A stretch of DNA of 64,000 nt, taken from positions 38,782 through 102,781 of the forward strand of contig NZ_JAALDL010000017.1 of assembly GCF_011045095.1 (NCBI RefSeq), written 5' to 3'. Under the pieces are notes generated by a model, which worked only from the letters and a program-made list of their open reading frames with translations, ran no database searches and was not told the DNA's origin. The first letter of the stretch is position 1. Every line of letters begins with the position of its first letter. A program made the translations under genes and the position numbers. Source of the stretch: Grimontia sedimenti (GTDB lineage: Bacteria > Pseudomonadota > Gammaproteobacteria > Enterobacterales > Vibrionaceae). This document shows, piece after piece, positions 26,943-37,090 of the stretch.

Positions 26943-27506
26943 TTATCTGGGGCTTGGCTTGCCCGGAGGCAGTGCTTTTTTCTTGGTTGCCCGATGCAGA
27001 TACACGGTTATTGAATGGGATGCTGCAATTACCTTGCCATCTTGTAGTAATTGCACCTTTATGGTGTGGGTGCCCCGATCAACGTTGGTTAGGGTTAAAG
27101 ATGCCCCTTTTGAGGCGGGCTGTTTCTTTCCATCAATCACGGCGCGAACAGATTGATTTTTCCCTAGTGGCAGATCGGTAGAAATGTTGAGGGTGATACT
27201 GCCTTCATTACTGCGAATGGTGACCTCATCGCCCGGAGACAGCAGGGAAATTGAGCTGGCCAGCGGCGGCGCTTCGGGCGCATCAGGTATGGGCGGCGCT
27301 TCCGGAACGGTAGGTGAAGCAACATTGGATGGCCCCTGAGCGGGTAGAGGAATCGTACCTAACTCCACCTCGAGCTCCAAACTCGCAGAAGGTGGCGAAT
27401 CGCTGAAATGCAGAGTGCCATTTTCATCAACCCAGCGGTAATACTCACCCGCGCTGGCGGACACAGACAGTGCACCAAAAAGGAGCATACCGATTTTGCG
27501 CATCAT
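26943..27506 (-). CDS. DUF4124 domain periplasmic protein
   Basis: A 187-residue protein with a signal peptide (residues about 5-19, ending SASAG), then the DUF4124 motif YYRWVDENGTLHFSD (residues about 21-35), a proline-rich linker and a C-terminal beta domain of the kind seen in glutamine synthetase-linked DUF4124 proteins. Function is unknown; the gene sits between glnA and ntrBC in many vibrios. Two adjacent ATGs (27506, 27503) follow AAGGA; either could be used. The longer frame from 27539 lacks a ribosome site. Confidence 0.82.
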   Translation of the reverse strand: MMRKIGMLLFGALSVSASAGEYYRWVDENGTLHFSDSPPSASLELEVELGTIPLPAQGPSNVASPTVPEAPPIPDAPEAPPLASSISLLSPGDEVTIRSNEGSITLNISTDLPLGKNQSVRAVIDGKKQPASKGASLTLTNVDRGTHTIKVQLLQDGKVIAASHSITVYLHRATKKKALPPGKPSPR

Positions 27507-27576
27507 GAATTCCTTGAGTTTCTGGCGGGATGCCAACAAACCTATTTTCCGCGGGGGAGAAATCCAGACAATAGAA

Positions 27577-27604
27577 AAAGGGCCCGCCTGTGAGCGAGCC
27601 CTTT
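27577..27604 (-). terminator. Terminator of glnA
   Basis: On the minus strand an 11-bp stem with one G-T pair (arms 27594-27604 and 27577-27587), a six-base loop and TTTTTCT end the transcript 24 bases after the glnA stop. Confidence 0.83.
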
Positions 27605-27627
27605 GATTTGGTATGAAACCCGTTGAA

Positions 27628-29037
27628 TTACACTGAGTAGTACAGTTCGAATTCCAGTGGGTGAGTGGTCATGTTCACCTTCTCAACGTCCTGAGATTTC
27701 AGTGCGATGTAAGAATCGATGAAGTCATCAGAGAATACGCCGCCTGAAGTCAGGAACTCACGATCGTCGCTCAGTGCTTGCAGAGCTTGCTGCAGAGACT
27801 CAGCAACAGTTGGGATTTCTGCTGCTTCTTCTGCTGGCAGGTCGTACAGGTCTTTATCCATTGCATCGCCAGGGTGGATCTTGTTCTTAATACCGTCAAG
27901 ACCAGCCATCAGCATTGCTGCAAACGCCAGGTATGGGTTAGCAGATGGATCACCGAAGCGAACTTCGATACGACGTGCTTTCGGGCTTGGTACCACTGGG
28001 ATACGGATAGAAGCAGAACGGTTACGTGCAGAGTATGCCAGCATAACAGGAGCTTCGAAGCCTGGAACCAGACGCTTGTATGAGTTGGTAGACGCGTTCG
28101 CGAATGCGTTGATTGCGCGAGCGTGCTTGATGATACCACCGATGTAGTACAGAGCAGTTTCAGACAGGCCGCCGTACTTGTCGCCAGCGAACAGGTTTTG
28201 ACCGTCTTTCGCCAGAGATTGGTGAACGTGCATACCTGAACCGTTATCGCCAACCAGTGGCTTAGGCATGAAGGTCGCAGTCTTACCAAATGCGTGCGCT
28301 ACGTTGTGAACAACGTACTTGTAGATTTGGATTTCATCCGCTTTGCTGGTCAGGGTATTGAAACGCGTTGCGATTTCGTTCTGACCCGCAGTTGCTACTT
28401 CGTGGTGGTGTGCTTCAACAACCAGACCCATCTCTTCCATCACCAGACACATTGCTGAACGGATGTCTTGAGATGAATCAACTGGTGCTACTGGGAAGTA
28501 ACCGCCTTTAACGCCTGGACGGTGACCTTTGTTACCGCCTTCGAAATCAGAACCTGTGTTCCATGCTGCTTCTACGTCGTCGATCTTGAAGAAAGAACCT
28601 GACATGTCAGTCGCGAATTTCACATCGTCAAACAGGAAGAACTCTGGCTCAGGACCGATCAGAACAGTGTCTGCGATACCGGTAGAGCGCATGTAGTCTT
28701 CAGCGCGTTTTGCGATAGAACGTGGGTCACGGTCGTAGCCTTGCATAGTTGCTGGCTCAAGAATGTCACAACGTACGTTCAGCGTTGCGTCTTCCGTGAA
28801 TGGGTCAAGTACTGCTGAAGACGCGTCAGGCATCATCACCATGTCTGACTCGTTAATGCCTTTCCAACCTGCAACAGATGAACCGTCGAACATTTTACCT
28901 TCTTCGAAGAAGTCCGCGTCGATCTGGTGTGCTGGGATTGAGATGTGTTGCTCTTTACCTTTGGTATCGGTGAAGCGCAGGTCAACAAACTTAACTTCGT
29001 GCTCTTGGATTAAGGCGAGTACGTTTTCTACTGACAT
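27628..29037 (-). CDS. glnA: Glutamine synthetase, type I
   Basis: A 469-residue type I glutamine synthetase, the same length as in E. coli, which joins ammonia to glutamate using ATP as a dodecamer. The N-terminal beta-grasp region, the [16 protein letters not shown] loop, the [10 protein letters not shown] metal segment and the NRSASIRIP segment are visible. The adenylylation Tyr lies in [10 protein letters not shown] near residue 397. Transcription is from a sigma-54 promoter with an upstream NtrC site, and a terminator separates it from the DUF4124 gene. Confidence 0.98.
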   Translation of the reverse strand: MSVENVLALIQEHEVKFVDLRFTDTKGKEQHISIPAHQIDADFFEEGKMFDGSSVAGWKGINESDMVMMPDASSAVLDPFTEDATLNVRCDILEPATMQGYDRDPRSIAKRAEDYMRSTGIADTVLIGPEPEFFLFDDVKFATDMSGSFFKIDDVEAAWNTGSDFEGGNKGHRPGVKGGYFPVAPVDSSQDIRSAMCLVMEEMGLVVEAHHHEVATAGQNEIATRFNTLTSKADEIQIYKYVVHNVAHAFGKTATFMPKPLVGDNGSGMHVHQSLAKDGQNLFAGDKYGGLSETALYYIGGIIKHARAINAFANASTNSYKRLVPGFEAPVMLAYSARNRSASIRIPVVPSPKARRIEVRFGDPSANPYLAFAAMLMAGLDGIKNKIHPGDAMDKDLYDLPAEEAAEIPTVAESLQQALQALSDDREFLTSGGVFSDDFIDSYIALKSQDVEKVNMTTHPLEFELYYSV

Positions 29038-29123
29038 GTGAATAAACCTCCGGTGTCATTGTTCTCTAACTTGGTGAAGTTGCTTCTATGCGTTCCACCA
29101 AAAAATGGGTCTGGCTCCACTAA

Positions 29124-29140
29124 AGCTAAAAGTGTGCCAA
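29124..29140 (-). promoter_or_regulatory. Sigma-54 promoter of glnA
   Basis: On the minus strand TTGGCACACTTTTAGCT has GG (29138-29137) and GC (29126-29125) exactly ten bases apart, the -24/-12 signature of RpoN promoters. Transcription would start near 29113, giving a leader of about 75 bases before glnA. Confidence 0.78.
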
Positions 29141-29211
29141 GTTTGAAATCCCAGTCATTCTGCGCTTTTACACGAAAATGACTTAAAAAAGTGCGTTACT
29201 TCGATCAATTA

Positions 29212-29238
29212 TGGTGCGCGTCCGCACCAAGATGGTGC
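29212..29238 (-). promoter_or_regulatory. NtrC enhancer sites upstream of glnA
   Basis: GCACC-N5-GGTGC at 29224-29238 is a perfect NtrC box, and a reversed-arm pair TGGTGCG/CGCACCA overlaps it (29212-29229). The centre lies about 118 bases upstream of the predicted sigma-54 start, a usual enhancer distance. The rest of the 619-base glnA-typA gap (29239-29659) contains one further half-site-like TTGTGGTGCAA near 29360 and an AT-rich typA promoter region, with no gene I can support. Confidence 0.78.
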
Positions 29239-29659
29239 AACTGGAAGGGTTGCGTGCCAATCAACTCATTCAGCAGCGGTTCGGCTATGTTGTCAACGTC
29301 AGATCAATGGGATGGATAAGACAATGTTGGAGCTGTGAGGTGGATCGAAAGTCGGCCTATTGTGGTGCAATAAAAAACGCAAGAAGTCGACCCATGATAA
29401 GCGAGGAAAATGTTGCCCAAATGTAGCGCACTGTTCGCCCGCAGGCAGTATTGGATAAGGGATGGAGACAGGCTTCCAAAGTGGGCTTTTTGTGTCGGTA
29501 ACAAGGCAGAACGAATATAAATTGATCCTAAGTCACATATTTCGTGGGTTTCAATAAAAATCTGGTAAATTACGGCCGGATTTTTAATCAGTGGCGGTGA
29601 GCGCTTTCGGCAAAGCCGGAGCTTTTGGCGGCACATCTTTTTTGAGTGAAAGAGAACCC

Positions 29660-31489
29660 ATGTCTACTTTACAGATAGATAAACTAAGAAACATCGCGAT
29701 CATCGCGCACGTTGACCACGGTAAAACCACCCTGGTTGACAAACTGCTTCAGCAGTCTGGCACCCTGGAAACCCGTGGCGAGCACGAAGAACGCGTCATG
29801 GACTCGAACGACATCGAGAAAGAGCGTGGCATTACCATTCTGGCGAAGAACACCGCGATTAACTGGAATGATTACCGCATCAACATCGTAGATACCCCAG
29901 GACACGCCGACTTCGGTGGTGAAGTGGAACGTATCATGTCGATGGTTGACTCTGTACTTCTGATCGTTGACGCAGTTGATGGCCCAATGCCACAAACTCG
30001 CTTCGTAACGCAAAAAGCGTTCGCACACGGTCTGAAGCCAATCGTTGTTATCAACAAAATCGACCGTCCTGGAGCGCGTCCTGACTGGGTAATGGATCAG
30101 GTATTTGACCTGTTCGATAACCTGGGTGCAACTGACGAGCAGCTGGACTTCCAAGTGGTTTACGCATCAGCACTGAACGGTTGGGCGACCCTGGAAGAAG
30201 GCGAAACCGGCGAGAACATGGAACCACTGTTCCAGGCTATCGTTGATAACGTATCAGCACCAGAAGTTGATACTGACGGCTCTCTGCAAATGCAGATCTC
30301 TCAGCTGGACTACAGCTCTTACGTTGGCGTTATCGGTGTTGGCCGTGTGACCCGTGGTTCTGTAAAACCTAACCAGCAAGTGACCATCGTAGGTGCTGAC
30401 GGTAAAACCCGTAACGGTAAAGTCGGTACGGTACTGGGTTACCTGGGCCTTGAGCGTCATGACGTTGCATCTGCAGCGGCAGGTGACATTATCGCAATCA
30501 CCGGTCTGGGCGAGCTGAAAATCTCTGACACCATCTGTGACGTGAACGCGGTTGAAGCGCTGCCAGCGCTGTCTGTTGACGAACCAACTGTGACCATGAC
30601 TTTCCAGGTGAACACCTCTCCTTTCGCAGGTAAAGAAGGTAAGTTCGTGACTTCACGTAACATCCTTGAGCGTCTGCAGAAAGAACTGGTTCACAACGTT
30701 GCACTGCGCGTTGAAGAAACTGAAGACCCGGATAAATTCCGCGTTTCAGGTCGTGGTGAACTGCACCTGTCTATCCTGATCGAAAACATGCGTCGTGAAG
30801 GCTTCGAGCTTGCTGTATCTCGTCCAGAAGTTATTCTGAAAGAAGAAGATGGCCAGCTGATGGAACCGTTTGAGACCGTAACCATCGACGTTCAGGAAGA
30901 GCACCAGGGCGGCATCATGGAGAAAATCGGCCTGCGTAAAGGTGAGCTGAAAGACATGTCTCCAGACGGTAAAGGCCGTGTACGTATGGACTTCATCATG
31001 CCATCTCGTGGCCTGATTGGCTTCCAGACTGAGTTCATGACCCTGACTTCTGGCTCAGGTCTGATGTACCACACCTATGACCACTACGGTCCACACAAAG
31101 GCGGTAACATCGGCCAGCGTAACAACGGCGTACTGATTGCGAACGCAGCGGGTAAAGCCCTGACTAACGCCCTGTTCAACCTGCAGGAGCGTGGTCGTCT
31201 GTTTATCGGTCACGGTGTTGAAGTTTACGAAGGTATGGTTATCGGTATTCACAGCCGTGACAATGACCTGACTGTTAACGCCCTGAAAGGTAAGCAGCTG
31301 ACCAACGTACGTGCATCAGGTACTGATGACGCACAGGTACTGACTTCACCAATCAAGTACACACTGGAGCAGGCTCTGGAGTTCATCGATGACGACGAGC
31401 TGGTAGAAGTCACCCCAGAAAGCATCCGTATCCGTAAGAAACTGCTGACTGAAACTGACCGTAAGCGCGCAAGCCGCGGCAGCAAGTAA
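29660..31489 (+). CDS. typA: Ribosome-associated GTPase TypA/BipA
   Basis: The 609-residue translational GTPase matches E. coli BipA along its length. G1 AHVDHGKT is at residues 16-23, the switch regions include RGITI and [12 protein letters not shown], and [13 protein letters not shown] gives G4. Domains II, III, V and the BipA-specific C-terminal domain follow. It aids 50S assembly and growth at low temperature or under stress. The ATG at 29660 begins the family sequence [11 protein letters not shown]; the open frame from 29591 is upstream leader. A strong terminator follows. Confidence 0.97.
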   Translation: MSTLQIDKLRNIAIIAHVDHGKTTLVDKLLQQSGTLETRGEHEERVMDSNDIEKERGITILAKNTAINWNDYRINIVDTPGHADFGGEVERIMSMVDSVLLIVDAVDGPMPQTRFVTQKAFAHGLKPIVVINKIDRPGARPDWVMDQVFDLFDNLGATDEQLDFQVVYASALNGWATLEEGETGENMEPLFQAIVDNVSAPEVDTDGSLQMQISQLDYSSYVGVIGVGRVTRGSVKPNQQVTIVGADGKTRNGKVGTVLGYLGLERHDVASAAAGDIIAITGLGELKISDTICDVNAVEALPALSVDEPTVTMTFQVNTSPFAGKEGKFVTSRNILERLQKELVHNVALRVEETEDPDKFRVSGRGELHLSILIENMRREGFELAVSRPEVILKEEDGQLMEPFETVTIDVQEEHQGGIMEKIGLRKGELKDMSPDGKGRVRMDFIMPSRGLIGFQTEFMTLTSGSGLMYHTYDHYGPHKGGNIGQRNNGVLIANAAGKALTNALFNLQERGRLFIGHGVEVYEGMVIGIHSRDNDLTVNALKGKQLTNVRASGTDDAQVLTSPIKYTLEQALEFIDDDELVEVTPESIRIRKKLLTETDRKRASRGSK

Positions 31490-31505
31490 GCCTTCTTAGG
31501 AACGT

Positions 31506-31534
31506 AAAAAGCCTCCCGGTTGGGAGGCTTTTTT
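31506..31534 (+). terminator. Terminator of typA
   Basis: A 7-bp stem GCCTCCC/GGGAGGC extended by five A/T pairs, a four-base loop and six T. Confidence 0.92.
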
Positions 31535-31560
31535 GTCTCTATCGCTTTTGTTTTTCTGCG

Positions 31561-31809
31561 TTATTTGACGAACTTGTTGTAAACAAACAGGAGGATAAGT
31601 GCGCCCACTGTTGCCATTACGATGCCGCCAATGCTCAGACCGGTTGTGGTGCCAATGCCCAGCAGTGTGCTGACCCAGCCACCCACTACGGCACCTGCAA
31701 TACCCAACAGGGTAGTGATGATGAAACCGCCACCGTCTTTTCCTGGCATGATCCACTTCGCGAGAATACCTGCGAGTAAGCCAAGAATGATCCAAGAAAT
31801 AATGCTCAT
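31561..31809 (-). CDS. GlsB/YeaQ/YmgE family small membrane protein
   Basis: An 82-residue protein with three hydrophobic, glycine-rich helices (about residues 2-20, 28-50 and 58-78) typical of the transglycosylase-associated GlsB/YeaQ/YmgE family, small inner-membrane proteins often induced by stress. The molecular role is not known. A TTCTCC-complement ribosome site (GGAGAACAC) precedes the ATG. It converges on typA across the terminator. Confidence 0.88.
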   Translation of the reverse strand: MSIISWIILGLLAGILAKWIMPGKDGGGFIITTLLGIAGAVVGGWVSTLLGIGTTTGLSIGGIVMATVGALILLFVYNKFVK

Positions 31810-31966
31810 GTGTTCTCCTCCAAGTTGAGAGACGGTAAATACTTATGGATTTACCAATACCGTTGAATGCAGGCAGTAAATTGCCTGGGCACACATTACG
31901 GCAGTTTGTCTCACACCGTCTGTTTCAAAATAGAGAAAAACATTGAGACGCTTTCAGATATGAATC

Positions 31967-32602
31967 TTAGTTCTTTAGGGTTACCAGGAAGCGCTCTGAC
32001 TCCGCAATTGCGGTTTGCATGTCTTTGATCGCGCGATTTATTTCATTTTCTAAACCGGCAAACTCTCCCTTCAAAGCGCCAATCGCAGCGGCATTGAGGT
32101 TGTGCTTCAGGTAAAGGGTGTTATCACGTAATGTGTCGAGAACTGGCTCCATTTTGCTTTCTGCTTTTTTCATCGCAGACAGCATTTGCGCGTAACTGCG
32201 CTCGGTTTCCTTGAGTTTACGTTCGCTGTCACGGCGAAGCGTGGCACTGGAATAGAGTGACAACTCTTCGCGCCATTCATCGAACAGGGCATCAGACACA
32301 TCCTCAACGGCATCGATGCGCTCGCGCACGTTTTCCACCGCAGCTTCGCTGTCTTCATATTGATCGTTGATGGTGTCGTACATTGTTTGTAACTCTCCAC
32401 CATCAAAATTAGTCAGAGTGGTGAGTGCATCAAGTGCACTGGTAAACTGCTCGCTGGCTTCCTGCTGTGCATCGGAAGCCGCCTCAACGCGATCGGCCAT
32501 GATGTCACGCTTATGCACGCCAACCTTTTCCATGGTGGCGTAGTAAGCTGACTGGCAGCCAGCCAGCGTAAAAAACAAAAGCAGGGTGGAGATGAGGCGC
32601 AC
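31967..32602 (-). CDS. DUF2959 family lipoprotein
   Basis: The 211-residue protein has a lipoprotein signal with lipobox LAGC (Cys16) and an almost wholly helical mature part with heptad-like coiled-coil stretches (residues about 45-110 and 125-205). It matches DUF2959, a marine gammaproteobacterial family without assigned function. Asp is absent after the lipobox Cys (Gln17), so sorting to the outer membrane is likely. It is divergent from brkB, with 42 bases between the starts. Confidence 0.86.
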   Translation of the reverse strand: MRLISTLLLFFTLAGCQSAYYATMEKVGVHKRDIMADRVEAASDAQQEASEQFTSALDALTTLTNFDGGELQTMYDTINDQYEDSEAAVENVRERIDAVEDVSDALFDEWREELSLYSSATLRRDSERKLKETERSYAQMLSAMKKAESKMEPVLDTLRDNTLYLKHNLNAAAIGALKGEFAGLENEINRAIKDMQTAIAESERFLVTLKN

Positions 32603-32644
32603 GGTACACTCCTTCGTGTATGATTAATTTTCTAAATAAAGACT

Positions 32645-33538
32645 ATGGTTGAAGCATTGGAACGACTCAAGCATTCATTGCCCAAGGTAGGGCAAATTCT
32701 GTTCGCCTTCACAAGGCATCTTATTCGACGTGTTATTCATGACCGCCTGACAGTGACTGCCGGTTACATGGCTTATGTCACTTTGCTGTCGCTGGTACCG
32801 CTCATCACTGTGGTGCTGTCAGCATTATCGTTAATCCCAGGCTTTGCTGATGCCGGCGATCAGATCCGCACTTTTGTACTGCATAACTTTGTCCCTGCCT
32901 CCGGTGATGCCTTAGAGCAATACCTCAACCAGTTCGTCGCTAACGCAGGCAAGATGACTGCTGTCGGTGTGGCCTTCCTGTTTGTGGTGGCCTTGATGCT
33001 GATCTCCGCTATCGACAAGAGCCTGAACTACATTTGGCGAATCAAGCACAAGCGCGCGCCTGTGGTGTCGTTTTCTATTTACTGGATGGTACTGACCCTT
33101 GGTCCTGTGTTGGTGGGCAGCAGTCTGGGTGTGAGCTCTTATCTGGGGTCATTGAACCTGCTCGAGCTTGATGGGGCAGACATATGGGCGCCAACCTTGC
33201 TGAAGTGGTTGCCGTTTTTGCTCACCGGTCTGGCATTTTTGGGGCTCTATACGCTGGTACCTAATTGCCGGGTGCGCCTTGCGCATGCATCTGCCGGGGC
33301 GATATCAGCTGCTCTGCTATTTGAATTCAGTAAAAAAGGCTTTGCCTTCTATGCCACCAATTTTCCATCCTATGAACTGATTTACGGTGCGCTGGCTGTG
33401 GTCCCTTTGCTGTTTGTCTGGGTCTATCTCAGCTGGTGTATCGTGCTGATTGGGGCTGAGATCACCGCTTCGCTCGGCGAGCGTCAGATGTGGGATACAC
33501 CCACCCCTTCAGAACCCAAACAACTTAATGATAATTAA
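32645..33538 (+). CDS. YihY/BrkB family inner-membrane protein
   Basis: A 297-residue integral membrane protein with about six helices and the YihY/BrkB (formerly RNase BN) family pattern: LTVTAGYMAYVTLLSLVPL near residue 40 and a late YGALAVVPLLFVWVYLSW helix. It is probably not a nuclease, and the transported or handled molecule is unknown. The brkB-dtd-yiiD order matches E. coli yihY-dtd-yiiD. dtd starts 21 bases after its stop. Confidence 0.9.
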   Translation: MVEALERLKHSLPKVGQILFAFTRHLIRRVIHDRLTVTAGYMAYVTLLSLVPLITVVLSALSLIPGFADAGDQIRTFVLHNFVPASGDALEQYLNQFVANAGKMTAVGVAFLFVVALMLISAIDKSLNYIWRIKHKRAPVVSFSIYWMVLTLGPVLVGSSLGVSSYLGSLNLLELDGADIWAPTLLKWLPFLLTGLAFLGLYTLVPNCRVRLAHASAGAISAALLFEFSKKGFAFYATNFPSYELIYGALAVVPLLFVWVYLSWCIVLIGAEITASLGERQMWDTPTPSEPKQLNDN

Positions 33539-33559
33539 GACGATAAGAAAGGAGCTGCT

Positions 33560-33994
33560 ATGATTGCGCTTATCCAGCGAGTCAGCGAAGCCAGTGTGGT
33601 GGTTGACGGCGAGACTGTCGGTGCGATTGGCAAAGGGCTGTTGGTGCTGCTGGGTGTTGAAAAAGGCGATGATGATAAGAAAGCGCATCGCCTGCATGAG
33701 AAGGTGTTGGGTTACCGCGTATTCAGTGACGAAAACGACAAGATGAACCTGAACGTGCAACAGGCGGGTGGAGAGGTACTGGTGGTTTCCCAGTTCACGC
33801 TGACAGCTCTCACTAACAAAGGGATGCGCCCCAGTTTTAACGGCGCGCCTCCGGCGGAAGCGGATCGTCTTTATCAATTGTTTTCGCAATATTGTCGCGA
33901 AAGCGGTGTCAAAACAGAAAATGGTGTGTTTGCAGCCGACATGAAAGTGAGCCTGGTGAACGATGGTCCGGTGACTTTCTGGCTGCAGGTTTAA
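33560..33994 (+). CDS. dtd: D-aminoacyl-tRNA deacylase
   Basis: The 144-residue protein is the homodimeric Dtd that hydrolyses D-aminoacyl- and glycyl-tRNAs made in error. The two signature motifs SQFTLTA (residues about 77-83) and [11 protein letters not shown] (C-terminal, with the cross-subunit Gly-Pro) are intact. A GGAGCTGCT ribosome site precedes the ATG. Middle gene of the brkB-dtd-yiiD operon. Confidence 0.96.
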   Translation: MIALIQRVSEASVVVDGETVGAIGKGLLVLLGVEKGDDDKKAHRLHEKVLGYRVFSDENDKMNLNVQQAGGEVLVVSQFTLTALTNKGMRPSFNGAPPAEADRLYQLFSQYCRESGVKTENGVFAADMKVSLVNDGPVTFWLQV

Positions 33995-34027
33995 TAACCC
34001 AGTTGGGTTCACGAGGAGAGAAACAGG

Positions 34028-34972
34028 ATGTTTCGGTTAATCACCCCTACCAAGGATGATGAGCTTCAAGCGTATTTTCATTTTCGCTGGAAGATGCTTC
34101 GTGAACCCTGGCGTCTGCCGGAAGGCTCTGAGCGCGACGCCTATGATGTTGGTTCTCACCACCGCATGATTGTTGACGCTAAAGGCGAGCCGATCGCCAT
34201 TGGCCGTCTTTACCTGACACCGGACAACGACGGCCAAATTCGCTACATGGCCGTGGCTCCGCAATATCGTCAGCGTGGTTTAGGTGCACTCATTCTCATG
34301 ACATTGGAATCGCTGGCACGCCAGGAAGGCGCGAAACGACTGGTCTGTAACGCCCGTGAAGACGCCATTGGTTTCTATAGCCAGAACGGTTTTGTCAATC
34401 AGGGTGAGCTGAGTGAAGAGCGCGGCCCTGTGCGTCACCAACAGATGCTGAAAACCCTCGATATGATGTCCGATGTCGTGCGCCGCCCGGAATGGTGTCA
34501 CGAACTTCAGCAGCGCTGGGAGCAACAAATCCCCATCAGCGACAAAATGGGTATACGCATCAATCAGTTTACCGGCTACCGCTTTGAAATTTGTGCGCTG
34601 CTCAATGCCAACCTCAATCCCCATGACTCCATGTTTGCAGGCAGTGTGTTCAGCATGGCAACCCTTGCTGGTTGGGGGATGGTATGGCTGCTGATGAAAG
34701 AGCGTCAGTTATCAGCAAGCATCGTGCTGGCTGACAGCCATATCCGATACCGTCGGCCGATTCTGGAACGTCCACGCGCTGCGGTATCTCTTGATGGGCT
34801 AAGTGGGGATCTCGATCGCCTTGAAAACGGCCGCAAAGCCCGGGTGAAACTGGAAGTCACTTTCTACAGTGGCGATGATGTGGCGGGGACCTTCACAGGC
34901 ACCTACATGCTGGTTCCTGAGCAGGAAAAAGCAGCAGATACCATTGAAAGCCAAACATTACTGTTTGGCTGA
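34028..34972 (+). CDS. YiiD, fused GNAT acetyltransferase and hotdog thioesterase-like protein
   Basis: A 314-residue two-domain protein. Residues 1-140 form a GNAT domain with the acetyl-CoA motif PQYRQRGLGALIL near 78-90. Residues about 165-310 form a thioesterase-like hotdog domain of the YiiD C-terminal family, with the NPHDSMFAGSVF helix start and DSHIRYRRPI strand. The same fusion occurs in E. coli YiiD after dtd. Substrates of both domains are not known. The stop codon lies in a hairpin that may be the operon terminator. Confidence 0.9.
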   Translation: MFRLITPTKDDELQAYFHFRWKMLREPWRLPEGSERDAYDVGSHHRMIVDAKGEPIAIGRLYLTPDNDGQIRYMAVAPQYRQRGLGALILMTLESLARQEGAKRLVCNAREDAIGFYSQNGFVNQGELSEERGPVRHQQMLKTLDMMSDVVRRPEWCHELQQRWEQQIPISDKMGIRINQFTGYRFEICALLNANLNPHDSMFAGSVFSMATLAGWGMVWLLMKERQLSASIVLADSHIRYRRPILERPRAAVSLDGLSGDLDRLENGRKARVKLEVTFYSGDDVAGTFTGTYMLVPEQEKAADTIESQTLLFG

Positions 34973-34976
34973 TTTT
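34949..34976 (+). terminator. Hairpin over the yiiD stop codon, possible terminator
   Basis: An 8-bp stem AGCCAAAC/GTTTGGCT (34949-34956 with 34963-34970) with a six-base loop is followed by GATTTT. It covers the end of yiiD, only about ten bases from the convergent gene's stop. The T tract is short. Confidence 0.5.
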
Positions 34977-34985
34977 CCAACTTGC

Positions 34986-36875
34986 TTACTGGCGTGAATG
35001 GGATAATCCGCCATTGCCCGTCACCAGATCCCATTGTCCCGACAGCGTTGAGCGCTGTCCTTCCTGCACTAAACTGAGCGGAGCCAGCCCAATCCGGCCG
35101 CGATCGGCAGCGATTTTCACTTCGCCAAGACTCACTGGCAGTGCCACTTTCTCCGCTTCCCCGGTTTTATCCGCAAACAACATCAACAAAGCTTGACCGA
35201 AGGATTCTCCTTGGTTAGCAAGCATCACGGTACGGTGCGGTGTGGCTTTGAGATCTCCGGTCAGGCTGTAAGCCAGACTGTCCTTATCTCCACCCAGTGC
35301 AGAGACGCGCACTGAGAGATCATGTTCACCTTCAAGAGGCAGGTTCAGACCCAACCAGCGCGAATAAATGGCGGTTGGCAAACTGAGTCCTGTGCCTTCA
35401 AACAGCCAAGGGCGACTTGGATTGGATAGGTCGGCATTGGCCTTAGCGGCCAGCTGACCTTGTTGAAACGTCAGGCTCAATGGGTCAAGCCGCCATATGC
35501 CATCTTCGACGCGCATTGCCAGGTAGGGTGAGGAAACCGGAATACGGTTGATGCTGGCGGCTTTAGCACTCCCTGTTAGCTCACCTAGCCACATCCCGTT
35601 GTGACTGGCTTGTCTTAGCAGTAAATCTTTTCCTTTCAGGTTGAGACCCATCACCTGCAGTGGGAAAGCCGGATCTGGCACTGTGATGCTCGTGTGCCTC
35701 ACAGTAAGGTTGTTCAACCGGATATTGTCAAAACCCTTCCAGTATCTCGAAAGTGATCGGGACAACCCGTCTTCAAGCTCAAGGGTGAGCCCATTCAACA
35801 CCAGCGAGCGCAATGAAAGTGACGCTGGTGTCATGTCACCGGCAAAGGAGATATACCCCTCGTCATCCACTTTGGAGGAAAAGGCACCGACTTCGATACG
35901 TGCAGGGGAAAGCGACATCTCTGCCAATACATCGGTCAAGAGCCACGTGTCGTAGTTAATCAGATTGGCATTGAAAGAAAGCAGGGAGGAAGCATCGTTG
36001 GCGGCCCACACCAACTCGCCGCCCTGCAAGTTGACCGATTGTGCCGAGAGGTTTAGATGCTCGAGGGTAAGCGTGTCCAGAGATGCACTGACGTCCAGCA
36101 AATCAAGGCGGTTGATGGCAATGTCGTAATCTTCGCTCAGCGATGTCCACATTGCAGTGAGATTCGAAAGGTTATCAGAAGGCTCAATACGCGCGTCGCT
36201 CAATGTAAGCTGGTGGAGTGTGACCTTGCGGTCTTCGATGGTGGCGCTGCCAGTGATATTGCCAAACTGGCTGTTAAACGACAGTCCCCAAATTTCCCAT
36301 TTTTCCTCATTCAGCTCACTGTCGAGCAAGAGGTTGGTCAGTGTCTGGCCGTCGATAGAAAGAGAGGGTGTCGAGAATTGGAACTGTCCCTGCCAGCTTC
36401 CCCATTTCTCTTCGGTATTTTGCCAGTTGGCGACTTGAATATCGGCATGGTCAAACGCAAACGCACTGCTTTGGTAGGCGACATCGTCCAGTGCAAGATG
36501 CTTTATCGACAGTGATTCCGGAAGTGCTGCTTTGTCTTTTAAATCAATCGTCGCTTTGCGGATCACTACGCTTTGCAATGTCAGCGAACCATCAATGGAC
36601 TCCCACAGCGACAGTGCTGCTGAGGCGTAGCCTGCGCGGTAAAGGGTATCGCCTGTTTCCTGTTCAACCAGTTCTGGTTCAATCAGTGTGAGGGAAAAAG
36701 GCGAGAGCAGATCGTAGTCTAGGGAGGTGGCACGCAAAGTATAAGGCGTGAGGGTTGCCACGGTTTTTTGCACCAATGGCAGGCCGTAATTCGTGCTGAG
36801 TACGGTGATAAGCGCACCCAATGCGACCAAGGTGATAATGACAAGCGAGGCAAACAACTTGGCGAGGAAACGCAT
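34986..36875 (-). CDS. AsmA-like inner-membrane/periplasmic protein
   Basis: A 629-residue protein with one N-terminal membrane anchor (residues about 5-27) and a long beta-rich periplasmic region of alternating short strands, the pattern of AsmA-like proteins. Relatives (AsmA, TamB, YhdP) are thought to bridge the envelope and move phospholipids. The sequence is too divergent to name a paralogue. The gene is alone, in convergent orientation with yiiD. Confidence 0.7.
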   Translation of the reverse strand: MRFLAKLFASLVIITLVALGALITVLSTNYGLPLVQKTVATLTPYTLRATSLDYDLLSPFSLTLIEPELVEQETGDTLYRAGYASAALSLWESIDGSLTLQSVVIRKATIDLKDKAALPESLSIKHLALDDVAYQSSAFAFDHADIQVANWQNTEEKWGSWQGQFQFSTPSLSIDGQTLTNLLLDSELNEEKWEIWGLSFNSQFGNITGSATIEDRKVTLHQLTLSDARIEPSDNLSNLTAMWTSLSEDYDIAINRLDLLDVSASLDTLTLEHLNLSAQSVNLQGGELVWAANDASSLLSFNANLINYDTWLLTDVLAEMSLSPARIEVGAFSSKVDDEGYISFAGDMTPASLSLRSLVLNGLTLELEDGLSRSLSRYWKGFDNIRLNNLTVRHTSITVPDPAFPLQVMGLNLKGKDLLLRQASHNGMWLGELTGSAKAASINRIPVSSPYLAMRVEDGIWRLDPLSLTFQQGQLAAKANADLSNPSRPWLFEGTGLSLPTAIYSRWLGLNLPLEGEHDLSVRVSALGGDKDSLAYSLTGDLKATPHRTVMLANQGESFGQALLMLFADKTGEAEKVALPVSLGEVKIAADRGRIGLAPLSLVQEGQRSTLSGQWDLVTGNGGLSHSRQ

Positions 36876-37030
36876 TTGGCGGTGTTCTCTCTATGGTTAT
36901 CAGATGCGAAAGGGGGCAGCGTGTTACGCCGCAATTCTGTTGAGGTTGGCGCAAAAATCAACGTTATTCAAGCAGTAATCTGTTTCAGCGCCAAGGCAAT
37001 GGAGGAATTTAGAGATTGTCCGTCAAACTG

Positions 37031-37060
37031 CAAAACAAAAAGCCCCCGGAGCAGGGGGCT
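37031..37060 (-). terminator. Terminator of pckA
   Basis: On the minus strand a 7-bp stem AGCCCCC/GGGGGCT with a six-base loop is followed by TTTTGTTTTG, 30 bases after the stop. Confidence 0.88.
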
Positions 37061-37090
37061 TTCTATCTTTATGTTTGTGGCGACTGTCGG

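Noticed and set aside
29239-29262. Second sigma-54 promoter (TTGGCACG on the minus strand) upstream of glnA
   Set aside because: The GG is not followed by GC ten bases later, so the -12 element is missing.
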